The notes beneath the pieces are model-generated. The model did no database searches and had not been told where the DNA came from. It was given only the letters and a program-made list of their open reading frames with translations. Of a stretch of 64,000 nt of DNA, positions 11,962-24,161 are shown in pieces (the stretch's first letter is position 1; the number at the start of each line of letters is the position of its first letter). This DNA is from Pseudisothecium myosuroides (taxonomy: Eukaryota; Streptophyta; Bryopsida; Hypnales; Lembophyllaceae). The stretch is taken from positions 6,076,001-6,140,000 of the forward strand of contig OX637296.1 in NCBI GenBank assembly GCA_951799445.1. The letters are read 5' to 3'. The position numbers and the translations under genes are program-made.

Positions 11962-12897
11962 TTTAACTCCTAAAGGACTATTTTCCCTTTGGGGGACAAA
12001 TGTGTTTTTGGGCAGGTACCTACGGCTGAATTTTTGTCGTGATTTTTTGAAACTTTTTTAGTAGATAGAAAAACTAATAAGATTTTTGGAAATAAATTTT
12101 TTTTCACAATCGGTGCCCAGGAACAAAAGTTATGACCAAATAAGCTCAAAACAGGGGACCGGGGGCAGCCCGGGCAGCAAAAAAGAAATGGACAAAAATT
12201 TGAATTTTTTTTTAAAATATTTTTTTCTCATAGATTATATTTTTGTCTATCTGGAAAGCTTTGATTCATTTCATTTGGATTTGTTATGAGAAAGTTATGG
12301 ACATTCTTGTTTTTGGGGTAGTTAGAGCATCTTCTTGAAAAAAATAACTTGTAGGATGCATTTCTGATTGCAAATTTTCAAATTTTTCCATTTTTTTTAC
12401 ATGGTCTGATTTACTTGCTAGAACAATCTCACCATTGGGATTAGTGTATTTTAATTCCATCTAAAATATATTAATATATTAGAATTTCCTTCTATCTCGT
12501 ACCTACTTCTATTTAACAATTTTTTTAAGAATGATAATTAAGTTTTTTTGAATTTTTTTGAATTTTCCTAGAATCTCAACTCAATTCTCCACTATAAAGA
12601 TTTAAAGCTCAAAACTCTGTAGTGCAAAAATTTTAAGTTAAAAATGTTCAAAGTCAAAAAATCTAGTCCCGCAATATGCTGAAATTTATTTATTTTTCAC
12701 TTTAAACGCAGATATCTTGCAATCTGTGTGTTCAAAATTCTGAATTTTTTTCCACACACTCTCTTACTAGTTAGGTGTAAGATCCTATGGTTAGATGTGA
12801 AAATAAAATAATTTTCAAATTTTTTTACTCTTTGCTATAGATATGACAGTTTTGAGTGTTTTTTGGCAGAAAAAAGGCCTTGCTCCTTTAGGGATGA
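11962..12897. mobile_element. Element B copy 1, ~0.94-kb CCCTAAAGGA-ended element
   Basis: The left end is about TTTAACTCCTAAAGGACT; the right end on the other strand is about TTTCATCCCTAAAGGAGC. The interior matches 55357-56290 in order: 'aaaagttatg.ccaaat', 'ccgggcag', 'ctggaaagctttga.tcatt', 'gggtagttag.g', 'taagatccta.ggtt' and 'atgacagttt.tgagtgttt'. The shared interior with shared ends at two unlinked places supports a mobile family. No transposase frame is seen. The exact termini and target duplication are uncertain. Confidence 0.65.
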
Positions 12898-12929
12898 AAT
12901 TGTTCTTGGGACTGAAGGGAAGAAGCCCT

Positions 12930-13000
12930 AATGTATGCTAGGTTTCCACTTCTGGTCCTTTAGAGTGAAAACTAGCTGTTTAGTGAATGCATAGGACTAT
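12930..13000. repeat. Segmental duplication, partner at 15655-15760
   Basis: The block tgtatgctaggtttcc..tt.tggtcctttaga.tgaaaactagct.ttt...aatgcataggact occurs at about 12932 and 15658. Upstream, 'gagcaccctaaat' near 15628 corresponds to 'gagcacccttaaat' near 11929. Copy 1 therefore appears to have been opened by element B after the duplication. Confidence 0.7.
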
Positions 13001-14683
13001 TTGCACTTTGTTATGGAGCCTCGGCAGTGCTCCATAGCGGGCTCAACAGTGTCCGAATCTATCTTGAGTACTTTGTGGAATGGATTTCGCGAATCGACTT
13101 TTTTAGGATATCTGACTCGGAAGGTGTTGGGAAGAGTTGGTTTCTTGCAGTTGAAATTATGTATCCTCGTTTGCTTTTTTGGTAGGCATGGCAAAGGAAA
13201 GGCGGAGTACTTGTCAGTGCTAGTGCAGCTGAGATTGAGCATTCTTCAAGAGCTTTAGGTACATTGATCGTTCCCATTCTATGTTCAACCTGTGTGTGCT
13301 TTCATCATAACGTAGCTGGTAGACTGAGTCGCAAGATATCTTTCCATGATAATGGATTCTATCCTGGGACTTTGAGCAATGAGACTCTAAGCCATTTTGA
13401 GGTCATTGTTCCTTTTTGTCATTTTAAGAACATCCCTATCAAATGTTTTTTTAGGATTTGGTGTTTTTTGGCTAGTTTATTTGTGATGAGTAGGTCAGCT
13501 ATTGCAGAAGTGTTAGGTTTAGTAGAAGTTAATAATATTCATAGTATTTGAATCATCCCAAATTATAGGAAAATAGGAAAATGCAGAGTGATACGCAAAC
13601 AGGCGGTTTGCAGCAAAGCAAAATGCAAACATGCCTGAGAGGATGCGTCATCAGATTTTGAGTTTCTTTTTTATGTTATTTGTGCTTTTAATTCAACAAG
13701 TGTGGATTATCAAGGACTGTGATGCTTAGTTAGAGGGGCTCATAATAATTACACCTAAAATCTAAAATAATTTTTTGAAAGCATATAGTTTGCTCCCAAT
13801 AATGTGGCGAGTGCTACCATATGTTGAACTAAAATTTTAGCCACCTTCGATTGTTATGTATTTTTAGAATGGTTTAAATTATTATAATATAATAATAATG
13901 CAATATCTATTTATTTATTCTTAAGTGCTGATGAGACTGAGGTATACACTAGGCTCTCAAAGACATTTGCCAGAGTTTTGCATTTGATTTTCTAAGGTTT
14001 AGTAACAACCTGCTAACTTTGTCTCACCTCCCGGAATTAATTGAGTCAAGGATACTGTTGTTACCTGAAAGGGTTTTATAATTGTAAGTCAAGTGTTTTT
14101 TTTGGTGATGTCCAATCAGGCCGCACTTGCGACGGGCTCTAGAGTTGGTATGTCTCCTATTGGTTTTGTCTTGAAACCAACCATTTCTCTAAATGTTGTG
14201 CAATTTGTAAGTGGGCTTTCTTCATCTTAAGATCACATCTAATATCTGTTTTTCCCATGTTATTGTAATTAGTTGTCGCACTGCCCATCCTTCACCCCCA
14301 TTCATAAGTGTTGGTTTGCTTAAGAGGAAAATCTAGTTGATTTTGTTCCATGAGGAGTTTTCTTTCTGTTTGTGTTTATTTTGGTTCAGTCTGAAAAATA
14401 TTTTAGTCTAATTACATAATTTTTTAGGTTACCATGGACCATTAGTTGGTTTGTTTTCTGTTGCCTTGACCTTGCAAAGATCACTTGTGATTATTTATGT
14501 ATAAAATTCTCTTTTTTGTGGATTGAAATTTACTTAAATCTTTAGGGTGTTTCTTCTTTTCTTTATCAGTTCAGAAATAGAGCATGCTTTTCACAACAGT
14601 AGCTGGAGGAGAATAATATCAACTTGCTTTTCTATTACCAATTAGAAGTTCGGAGCAACTCTTTGATTTTGAGTTTATTCTTT

Positions 14684-14833
14684 CACTAGTAGAAAATTCA
14701 ATTTTTCTGTTGTTTTGGTCACGTTGTTTTGGACAAAATTTGACAAAAATCTATTGATTTCAACAGATTTTTATCAAATTTTGTCCAAAACAACGCGACC
14801 AAAACAACAGAAAAATTGAATTTTCTACTAGTG
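14684..14833. mobile_element. CACTA-type hairpin MITE, 150 bp
   Basis: Ends CACTAGTAGAAAATTCAATT and AATTGAATTTTCTACTAGTG. The hairpin is nearly perfect over its whole length. The 3-bp duplication TTT lies at 14681-14683 and 14834-14836. Its core (tgttgttttggtcacgttg ... caacgcgaccaaaacaaca) is shared with the element at 15176-15325, so the two are the same subfamily. Confidence 0.88.
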
Positions 14834-14967
14834 TTTGCGATTATTCATAGAACTACTTTAAACTGTTTCATGGAGGTCACAGCTTCATCGCTTGGAATAT
14901 CCCCACCTTATGAGAATGGTAGGTAACCTTGATAGTAGGGTTGTTTGTGTGGTAAATATCCCATTGA

Positions 14968-16110
14968 TTCAAGCTAGTGGTAATTTGCTTGTCAGAACTT
15001 GATATGAAGGAACGTTGTTTCTGCCATTGGAAAAATTTCGGGATTCGGATCCCTGGCGTATACTTATGCTTGTGTTCTTTGGGCAGGCAAGTGACTGATG
15101 CTCCCTGTGAAGCACCACTGAACGATGATTTATGTTCTGGCTTTCAAAGTTAGGGTTCTCTATTTTTTTTTAAAACACTAGTAGAAAATTCAGATATTCT
15201 GTTGTTTTGGTCGCGTTGATTTGGTCAAAATTTGACAAAAATATGTTGATTTCAACATATTTTTGTCAAATTTTGACCAGATCAACGCGACCAAAACAAC
15301 AGAATATTTGAATTTTCTACTAGTGAAATTTGACCTGTAGAAATTGATGGGGACTTGCTTTTTGGACTTGGATTTGGATGGTTGACAGTTTGACATCCCT
15401 TGTGCAACCTTGAATTGGAAATAATTGTGGTCTTCTTGTCATAAGTAGTCACTCTTGGAGGTGGTGTTTTTGAGGCAATAGAAGATTTTGAGGGCTTATT
15501 TGTATGAGACTTTGAAGGCAAAAAGTTGGCCCAGACTTTGACAATGAAACTGTTGTATAGGCCTACTGGGCCAAAAACCAGGAGCAAAGTGAGTTCTTAA
15601 GGCAACTGCATTTATTTTACTTTTCTCAGAGCACCCTAAATCGTTTTGGCGGCAAAGCCTCACTGTATGCTAGGTTTCCTCTTTTGGTCCTTTAGAATGA
15701 AAACTAGCTATTTGGTAAATGCATAGGACTAGCTATTCTCACTTTGCAATGGTGGACTCGCTTATACTCATATCACATTGCACCATGTGTACTCTTGGGC
15801 CACGGTGCAGCAAAGCTCAGGCTAGTGGTAATTTGCTTGTCAAAACTTGATGTGAAATATGAATGAACTTTGTTTCTGCCAGGGGAATTTTTTTGGAATT
15901 TGGATCCCTGGTGTATGCTTATGCTTGTGTTCTTTTAGTGGGCAGGTGAGTGATGGTCCTTGTAAAGCATGACTGGTTTTGAAAGTTAGGGTTTTATTTA
16001 TTTTTTTCATATCTGACTTGTAGAAACTGATGGAGACTTGTTTTCTGGACCTGGATCTGGATAGTCGGTAGTTCGGCATCCCTTGTGCAACCTTGAATTA
16101 GATTTAATGC
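14968..16110. repeat. Direct duplication pair, units at 14968 and 15818
   Basis: Unit 1 (14968-15425) and unit 2 (15818-16110) share 'aagctagtggtaatttgctt', 'ttgtttctgcca', 'ggatccctgg.gtat.cttatgcttgtgttctt', 'gaaagttagggtt', 'ctgtagaaa.tgatgg.gacttg' and 'catcccttgtgcaaccttga'. Unit 1 is longer only because of the MITE at 15176-15325. Unit 2 preserves the empty site, so the insertion came after the duplication. Confidence 0.8.
15176..15325. mobile_element. CACTA-type hairpin MITE, 150 bp
   Basis: Ends CACTAGTAGAAAATTCAGAT and ATTTGAATTTTCTACTAGTG, 3-bp duplication AAA (15173-15175 and 15326-15328). It is a sister of the element at 14684, with the same length and core. The paralogous empty site at about 16000-16015 confirms it is an insertion. 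Confidence 0.88.
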
Positions 16111-16167
16111 TCATAATTAATCTTATTTTGGATTTGAAGTTAACTCAATTTATTGGGTTTGTTTCAG

Positions 16168-16851
16168 ATTATGACTTCTTTACCACCGTTCAAAGTCAAG
16201 ATGGAGTGGAAGGAAGTGAGCGGTGGTGGTGGAGGAAGTTTGACAATAATACCAAGCATTTGCAGAAGCGATTGGAGGTGACAGAGGAGGAGTTGGAGAG
16301 GTCAGGGATGTTTTTGCCCCAAGGCATGGCCAATGCCTTGCGTGCCTTTTGCAATCTGGTTTTAGCTTCCTTTTTTAAGGCATGCGGAAACACTATAAGA
16401 AACCTGTGTTTTAGGTGACGGATTTTAGGTGACATCTAATGTGACGTCCCGTGTTTTTATGTCAACAATAACGTCCGCCATAAAATTTTGATTTTATGGC
16501 GGACGTTATTGTTGACATAAAAACACGGGACGTCACATTAGATGTCACCTAAAATCCGTCACCTAAAACATGAGTTTCTTATAGTGAAAGGAAGCTGCTG
16601 GATTCCGGAAGAGGGCAACATGGTTGGCCAACTCTGGAGTGGATGAATCTTATGATTTTTTGACTCGGCAAGGAATTACCCTTGAGCTTTTGGGAGTCAA
16701 AATGACAGTTGAGAGAAAGGATTTTTGGCTAATCCAAAGCTTGCTTGAAGCTTTATGTGACATGAGCTTCACTGTGTCACATTCCGCGACGCCGATTGAG
16801 GTCGCTACTGTGCTAGAGAAGAAGGTGCAAACATATTTGGTGGGGATTTAA
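16168..16851 (+). pseudogene. Unidentified reading frame split by a MITE
   Basis: After a pyrimidine-rich acceptor (tttgtttcag, ends 16167) an open frame begins DYDFFTTVQS and runs to the MITE at 16391. After the MITE the frame continues from about 16590 to a TAA at 16849-16851. Removing the 196-bp element plus one 3-bp AAA duplication (199 bp) puts the two halves in the same frame, joining ...FFKACGK to EAAGFRKRA.. with no stop; about 160 codons in all. The open frame on both sides suggests it once coded. The protein family is not recognised. Upstream exons are not resolved. It could be a plant gene fragment or a transposon-borne gene piece. Confidence 0.5.
16391..16586. mobile_element. CACTA-type hairpin MITE, 196 bp, in a reading frame
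   Basis: Ends CACTATAAGAAACCTGTG and CATGAGTTTCTTATAGTG, 3-bp duplication AAA (16388-16390 and 16587-16589). The arms are almost perfect (aggtgacggattttaggtga ... and complement), so the transcript would form a long, near-perfect hairpin. Same subfamily as 19176-19445. Its insertion interrupts the frame described at 16168-16851. Confidence 0.9.
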
Positions 16852-17700
16852 AGAACATTTCAACTCTTTTCCAATCGCTCTTTGCTGTGAGTTGAAAGAA
16901 GATGCTAAAGGACTGGAAGGATGGCCACCGCAACAAAGAGTTCCAAAAGAAGTTCAAGCTAGCCTCTCCACCTGCCCTAGATTTAGTTTTCTCAAAGGGA
17001 AGGCGTAGTTGTCAAATTAGACGAATTGTCCGTCCAAACCGTCCGATTTGCCCACCCACCTGAGACGTCTAGTGACCCTAATCCGCCCGATGTGATTACT
17101 TTAAGGTAGTCCCATTAACCGTCCGGTCCGTCTAAACCGTCCGGTCCGTCTAAACCGTCCGATGTGTCCGCCCGTCTAGGTCGTCTGATGATCCTAACTC
17201 GCCCAATGTGACAACAATGAGAGAAGGTATACTTTCATTCTCTAATTGCGCAAACTTCCATCAGTCAGTGAGCTCTTTTGATTCTGATTTAGTGCACTGT
17301 AGTCCATTTCTCATGAATTCAACCTGCACATGTGGAGCCGGTCTGTGCCCATGTTGTCAATCCTTTAAGTCTTTGTATTGTTGGTATCTATCCAAAGAAT
17401 TTAGGGTTAACAGGTTAACAGGTCAACATGTTTCAACCCTAAATCCTAGCTTTAATTTTCTGAGTTTTCATTGGGACATTTTTGCTTATATCTTTGCACA
17501 AAATATATTACGTACCTCAGTTTCATGATCAATTTGGATATGAAGGAATATTGTACTTATGAGAGTCAAGTTACAATACTTACTTTTTTACAAATTTATA
17601 AGAAGTTCCTTGGACAAAACACTATCCCTAGAGTATGAACGTTGAAAGACTAACCCTTGGGGCTTCAATCTTGGTTGGAATCCATCCTTCCAGGAGGTAA
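16852..17700. other. Intergenic with GTCCG-rich short repeats
   Basis: At 17020-17205 the sequence is packed with CCGTCC/GTCCG motifs, including two adjacent 18-bp copies of CCGTCCGGTCCGTCTAAA and a longer direct repeat (ctaatccgcccgatgtga / ctaactcgcccaatgtga) about 105 bp apart. Such clustered short motifs can be subterminal transposase-binding sites, but no terminal repeats were found to support this. The rest has no recognised feature. Confidence 0.45.
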
Positions 17701-19175
17701 GTGTTTGCATCTCTATTGAATGTGCACGATTGGTTCCATTGGCGGCACAAAAATTTTGTTTTTAATAAGCGCACAATTGATGAAGTGGCAGGATTTCATG
17801 AAATTGCTAGGCATGCCGAAGGCTGGCTTTTGAGGAAGTGGCGCAATTTAGAATTTTATGTAGAGATGTGTGAGATTTATGTGACTGTGGATTTTCTAGC
17901 CTCCCTCAGTACAACCACACAATCTTGTTCTCTATGAGCATCAATCTTCGCTTTGAATTTCTTGCAAGCACATGGGTTCCAGGACCATTGGAGAATCTGC
18001 TCTTGGGTTTGATCAACATGATTTTCTTTGTGGCTGTGCAAGCCTACTCATTGGCTTGCTAGGTTGTCACTTTCCTCTTCTTGATGTATACATATGTGGT
18101 ACCGTAGTGCAATTGTCATGTTTTTTCCTTGGAGGGTGCACTATATAAGATGTTTGGGGGTATCGTACATTCAAGCCCCTATTGCATAGCGGCTATGTAG
18201 GTAAATTTTAAAAATTTCTATAGGGCTATATTTACCTAAATTTCTAAATTCACCTTATTTCATATACTCTATATTTCATTAAAAAAAAAATTTTGCACTA
18301 ATTATTTATACCCTATGTTCATTATAATTACAAAAAATTGGTATATTTTTTTCAAACACTGTTTTAAACACTAGTGTCATATTCAGATTCATGACATCAA
18401 ACTATACATACAAATAACAATGTACAAAATAAGAGGGAAATTGTATTTCCATACTTGTAAACCCATAGTGCTGAGTAACCAAAAGCAGATTCCAACATTA
18501 AGTACTTCCAAAGTGAAACCTTGAGTGAAACATTTCTAATACAAATTTGGATAAAGCAAGAACAAGTGACACATATACAAGCTTGAGAACCATAGTTATA
18601 CAAACTTTAAAATTGTACACAAAGTGTTCACATCAAAATTCAAACCTGCATTCAGTGTCAAAATGAAGTGTACACAAACAATTGAATGTATTTTTAAATA
18701 TAGCACAAAGCACAAACAAAGTTCCAAAGTCAAAATGACCGCAAAATGCATAGAGTACAAATGATTGCATTTGTTCCCAAATGATCCTAAACCCTAAACC
18801 CTAAATCCTATAGTATTGTTAGATGACGTAAAATATGGGATTGTTTAGTCATAAGTTTAATACAAACTTATGGATTAAATTACAAAATGCATAATATTTG
18901 GTTAAGGACCATGGTATAAGGGATATGGTGTAACTAATAAGTATGGCAAACTTTTTAGTTTATTAATTTTCCTTAATTCTCCTCATAAATTTTTTTAAAC
19001 ACTCTTTGTTTTTTTGTCCCGCCCTCCCACCTTTTAAGTCAATTCTCGATACATAGAAATAGCTAGCAATACAATAGTTAAGGATGTATTACAAGTTGGT
19101 TATGATTCCAATATAGATCAGTATTAGGCTTGATTCAATTAAGGTCTGTATTAAGCCTGATTTTTGGACTATAAC
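17701..19175. other. Intergenic; unassigned frame and telomere-like motif
   Basis: An open stretch at 17701-17937 has no recognised domain. At 18786-18810 lies a short telomere-like run, cctaaaccctaaaccctaaa, of the Arabidopsis-type CCCTAAA repeat. It is far too short for a telomere and may be an old repair scar or a telo-box. Nothing else is recognised. Confidence 0.45.
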
Positions 19176-19445
19176 CACTATAAGAAACCCCTGTTTTAGG
19201 TGACGAGCCCTAATTTTTTATGACAGATTTTAGGTGATGTCAATGTTGACACCCCAAAATTTTTATGTCAACAAAAATGTCCAACGTAACATCAATGTTG
19301 ACATAAAAACATTGGATTGTCAATATTGATGTTACGTTGGACATTTTTGTTGACATAAAAAATTTGAATTGTCAACATTGACATCACCTAAAATTTGTCA
19401 TAAAAAATTAGGGCTCGTCACTTAAAACAAAGGTTTCTTATAGTG
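19176..19445. mobile_element. CACTA-type hairpin MITE, 270 bp
   Basis: Ends CACTATAAGAAACCCCTG and AAAGGTTTCTTATAGTG, 3-bp duplication AAC (19173-19175 and 19446-19448). The hairpin arms share 'ttttaggtgacg' and 'ttttatgtcaaca' with the 196-bp element at 16391, which is a shorter member of the same subfamily. Confidence 0.88.
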
Positions 19446-21316
19446 AACTGACACATTAACAAGCCAATCAAAGTGAAAAACTGGATGGTCATTAACCCGT
19501 CCTTTTTGATAAGTACTAGACTTGAATCATTTGGATGTGTTTGAGCATGCCAAGTCAACAAATTGCATAACAACTCATGGGTCACCCGGCCAAGTCACCA
19601 AACTCACAGTCCTCTTATAATATTATCATCCACTCAGTTATACCACCATCCGTGGAGCCTTCAACTAAATATAATGTGTCATTACAGTACACCAGATTGT
19701 AAGCAGGCTTTAAATCCGTGGCTTGGGATACTTGTCACCGAGTTATATATTTTTTAGTAATGTAGCTCTAGAAAGTTTAGATATTTCCTTTTCCTTTTGG
19801 TAAGGCTACTTTAGAACTAAAAAAAACTAAAAATCATTATTATCAACTACCCTTCATTATTTATAAAGATCCTAGATCAATTCTGATGATACTAATTTAT
19901 TTTTAAGCCTTTTCTAAAATTTAGGACCACTTTAATTAAAATAATCCTTCATTTGATCACACGTCTCCAGTTGATAAATGGGAGTGCACCCCCAAGGTTT
20001 TTTCTGTGCACTATATGGCTGGTTTGGTTGTGTTGGCATTTGAGCTTCTCCGGCTCCTTGTTCTGCCGATTAGATCTTGCTGGGCACAAGTGAGGGTCCT
20101 TGAATGCCTTGCAATAGGAGAGGCTTGAATTTCAAAGTTTTGAATTCATGAATTCAAAGTTTGGAGGCCTTACTTTTAACAAACAAATATAAATAGCAGA
20201 ATTATTTTGGGGATACACCTTGGTTGGGATTCCGTGCGTGCTTGAAGGAGACCAAGTGACATTCGGAATGGTATGAGATGTGGACGTACAAGCCTCAATT
20301 GGGAGTTTTGTGTGAAGAGATTGTGCACATGATACATGATGTCATTGTCTCATTGTTTAGTCCTCTCAAATCTTCTTCTTTTGCATTCCATTCTTGTAAT
20401 TGGGATGTTGGATCCAATTTATGTTGAAAACTTTGGCCAAGAAACCTTGATAAAGCATTAAGTATCATTTTGAAGAAGTTTTGGCTGGAATAAAATTCTC
20501 AAGTCCAGTTACCAACTTGATATATGAGTTGTTGTCAAGTATTTGCACCTTTGGGGTCTTTTAGAGAAGTTTTGGTTGGAACAAAACTCTCAAGTGCTTG
20601 ATACATGAGTTGTTGTTACTCTTTTGAGGTGATAGTGACAAGCCATGTCAAAAACAATAAAAACCATATATGATTTATAAGAAGGGTATATGTGTCAATT
20701 TCTATTGGTTGTAAAAAATTTACACAAATTTTGAAAGGGGTATACTATTCATTTTTCCATTGAATGTAAAACTTTTACGTTCAATTAATCCTAAACCCTA
20801 ATTTCTTCAACAACCTCACATCTCTCCTTTTTTGGTCTCATTCTATCTCTTTCCTGCAACATTTGAAAGATAATAATTATATAGGTATCATAAAATTTCA
20901 ACATTCAAATTTTAAACACTCTAATACAAAATCTCTATTTCATTCTGTTTTTGTAGTCATGATTCGAGTATCTTTGTAAACAAGCAATTTTGTTCTACAA
21001 AACTTGTGCCATTCAAATCTGTCATTGTAATGATCTCTATTTCATTCTGTTTTTCCTTTGTAGCAGTAATGCATGTCTTTTGGATTGTAGCATTTTCCTT
21101 TCAAACTTGAGTTTGATTGGTGTCACTATTGTCGATTACATTGAGACGCCGTTCCAACAATTATTTAGATAATTTTTGTAGGTTTTTTGGTGGAGATTTG
21201 AGGGACACATGTGTGAGTTGACTAAGTGGCGTTTTTTTAATAACAAGTTTAACATTGAATATTTCAGAATCCCACTAAAACTATTTTGTAAACGTTCCTT
21301 TCAATATGAGTATGAT
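19446..21316. other. Intergenic; ~110-bp direct repeat at 20430-20640
   Basis: A block 'agaagttttgg.tggaa.aaaa.tctcaagt ... ttgata.atgagttgttgt' occurs at about 20474 and 20572. Otherwise AT-rich with no recognised gene. Confidence 0.45.
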
Positions 21317-21587
21317 TATCATCACAAAGTTTAGACCCTACAATTTGTCAATAGTTATCATGTGGTAATCGTTATTTCATGGGTTCGCACGTTAATTACA
21401 ATTTATCGCATCATTACGATGCATTACTTCGCATCGTTACAATGCATTACTTGCAATTGCATCGTAACGATGAGAAATAATGCATTATAATGATGCGATA
21501 AATTGTAATTAACGTGTGAACCCATGAAACAACAATAACCACATGATAATTGTCGACAAACCGTAGGGTCTAAACTTTGTGATGATA
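21317..21587. mobile_element. 271-bp foldback hairpin element
   Basis: The left arm begins tatcatcacaaagtttagac and the right arm is its complement ending gtctaaactttgtgatgata. The arms extend almost to the centre through 'catgggttcgcacgttaatt/ acaatttatcgcatcattac'. The centre contains repeated gcatcgtaacgatg palindromes. No clear target duplication and no coding. Probably a MITE; the superfamily cannot be assigned. Confidence 0.7.
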
Positions 21588-24160
21588 GCTTCAAAAATTG
21601 AAGGTAAATGGACTATAAACTCTATCTTTGTGTTGTATAGTTTTGGATTTGTTGAACCAATTAAGGTAAACCTTCCTATTTGTGCAATATGACAATTTTT
21701 GCCACTTGTGGTCAATATCTTACATTTACACTTAATTTTTTTGATATATATACTACTAGTACCATGGTACAATTTCAATCAAATACCCTTTACTATAGAT
21801 TTTCTTGATTGAGTGTGTCAATTTTATCATCCACATGAAATTATTTGTTGACATCAATATTCACTGTTCTATTAAAAATTTACCAAAGCTAACTTATTAA
21901 TAAAAATTCCTACTACACGATGTTTTTATGTAGCCTAATTTATATATACAAGAGTGTATAGAATTTCATGGATCCTATAGTAATCTTACATTTGTATAAA
22001 ATTTTGCTCCTTTAAATTAAATGAACTCCTTTTAACTCACGTAGTTTTCTAAAAGATTGATAGTGATCTTCCTTGCCCTAAGGGATCAATAGAACTTTAG
22101 GAATTAATGACTTCAAATCACATTCACAATTTTTAACACCTCTACAATCAAATGTTATATTCTTTCAATCCATAAGTGATATTGTTGTGTTCTCTTTTCT
22201 AATGTGATTTAAAGTACGTCTAAGTTGAAAACACCTAAAACCAATCCGTTACTCTTTTGCGCACCTATTAAAAGCACTTTAATTTAACATTTGATGCTTG
22301 AAGTATAATGATAGTTATTTGAAGCCATATAAGGGGCACAATAGGAACATGTCAGAGTGATTATTGAACACATTTGCTGATAATTAAGACCATATTAGGG
22401 ACAACTAAGTTATTGCCACCATATCATTAAAGTAATTAGTAAGTCAGTATGGACTACTAATCTAGACTGCCTCCAAATACTTGGAGACAAATTGTAATCA
22501 ATTTTGGCATAATTGAAGGGCTCCAATATGCCCTTTATTGTCTTCTACAGGTAATGAGTGGTGCTAAACAAAGTCAATAGTAGGCAAGTTTAACCCCTAA
22601 TTGCTTGAGCAACCATAAATGGTTGCTCCAAAATTTCATGTTAGTTTTGGTGTGGATAGTTAAATTTTTTTGATTGTTTTAAATTTTTCACATGTAGTAT
22701 TAAAAATTAACTATTGAAAGCCTTTATTTTTCACTAAGATACAAAAAAAATTTGATTTTCGAGAGGTCTTCAAAGGCAAATATGTACCATTAGTGGAAAA
22801 GTAAAGCTTGTGAATTTTACTTGATTTTCCACCTTTGAACAAAGCTTGTCATTTCACTTGATTTGAGATCTAAAAAATTGCACTCATCCACTTTGCTTTG
22901 AAAATGTTCCCAATGGAAAGAAAAAAAAGGTTTTCATGAATTTCACCATTGAAAATTTAAACATGCAAGTGTGATTTGGAGTTATTTGCAATTTCTATTA
23001 CTGCATTTCAACAATTGCAAGGTGGATTGTGTAATGAGCTTGACAGCTCTTCATTTGAACTTCAGGTTTTTGAAAGTGCATTTTAGTAAGCTAACACAAT
23101 TTCTAGTTACTCATGTCACCTCCAATCCCAAAAAACTCTTACATGCAAATTTCCCAAACATTGTGAGGAAAAGCGACATACTAAAAATAGGATACATACA
23201 TTTTTCTTGTTATAATCTTACAACTCCTATGCAATTTTACACTCAAAACTTGGATGCACACTAATAAGCAAGCTTTTAAGACATCTGTAAGGTTAGATTT
23301 TGAAAAAAAAAACAATTTGCTTCATTGAGGATAACTATAAGCCCATGCTCTTTTTACTTGGGAAAAACCACACTTAGAAAGGATTGGGCATTTAGGATTT
23401 AAGGTGGATTTCAGTGGTCTTCACATTTCTACTTTGGAAACTTATAGAATTTACATGGGTGGTCCACTGTATATATATAAATTCATGATTTTCATTTGCA
23501 AAAGGAAAAGAATATTCTTCTACTAAATGCAACTTGTAACTATGATGAATTTCTTATTTTGACGATTTTAGGTGCTTTCACCTTAGTTTGAAATCGTATG
23601 GTTACAATTTTTATAAAATTGATCAAACTCATCAAAACCTAGGTCTACTTTTTGATTAGTTTTGAGAAAACACCACGAAGCTCAAAAAAGGCATTAGACA
23701 TTTAGTGATTAAAAGCCATCCTATTCAAAATCCCACACTAATATCTCTAAGAACATGAAAAAGACGCAATCAAAAGGTCCCTACCTTCTTTTAAAAAAAC
23801 ATTCTCCATCCATCCAAGTCAAAATCCAAGTTAATTCTTTATTGAAACCCAATAGAATGATGAAATCCAAGTTTAATTCTTTATTGCCACAAATATAGAT
23901 AGAATGATGAATAGTGGACATAGAGCCCGGACCGACTTCATACACCCAACAATTCATTTCAGTTTCTTTTTCAATATGAAAGTACCCCCTCTTTTAGGTC
24001 AATCAAACTGAGGCCCAGCCAGGTAATATAATAATTAAAAAGCTTCCAAAGCCAGAAAACCTAAAACCCCAAATCAAGGACCCCTCCCTGCCATGACCTT
24101 CACAAGTCAAAACCCCAGAAGGGAGAGAGAGAGGGGGACAAGGCTGATGGACAGTGCCAG
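21588..24160. other. AT-rich intergenic DNA upstream of the Q-rich gene
   Basis: No gene recognised. A ~50-bp direct repeat (aaatccaagtt.aattctttattg ... atagaatgatg) lies at about 23823-23910. Composition rises in GC from about 24 kb as the promoter of the next gene begins. Confidence 0.45.
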
Positions 24161-24161
24161 T

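Noticed and set aside
16391..16586. MIRNA gene
   Set aside because: The long perfect hairpin is explained by a CACTA-type MITE with target duplication; without small-RNA data a miRNA call is unsupported.
18786..18810. Telomere or ancestral chromosome-fusion site
   Set aside because: Only about three CCCTAAA units; too short to infer a fusion.
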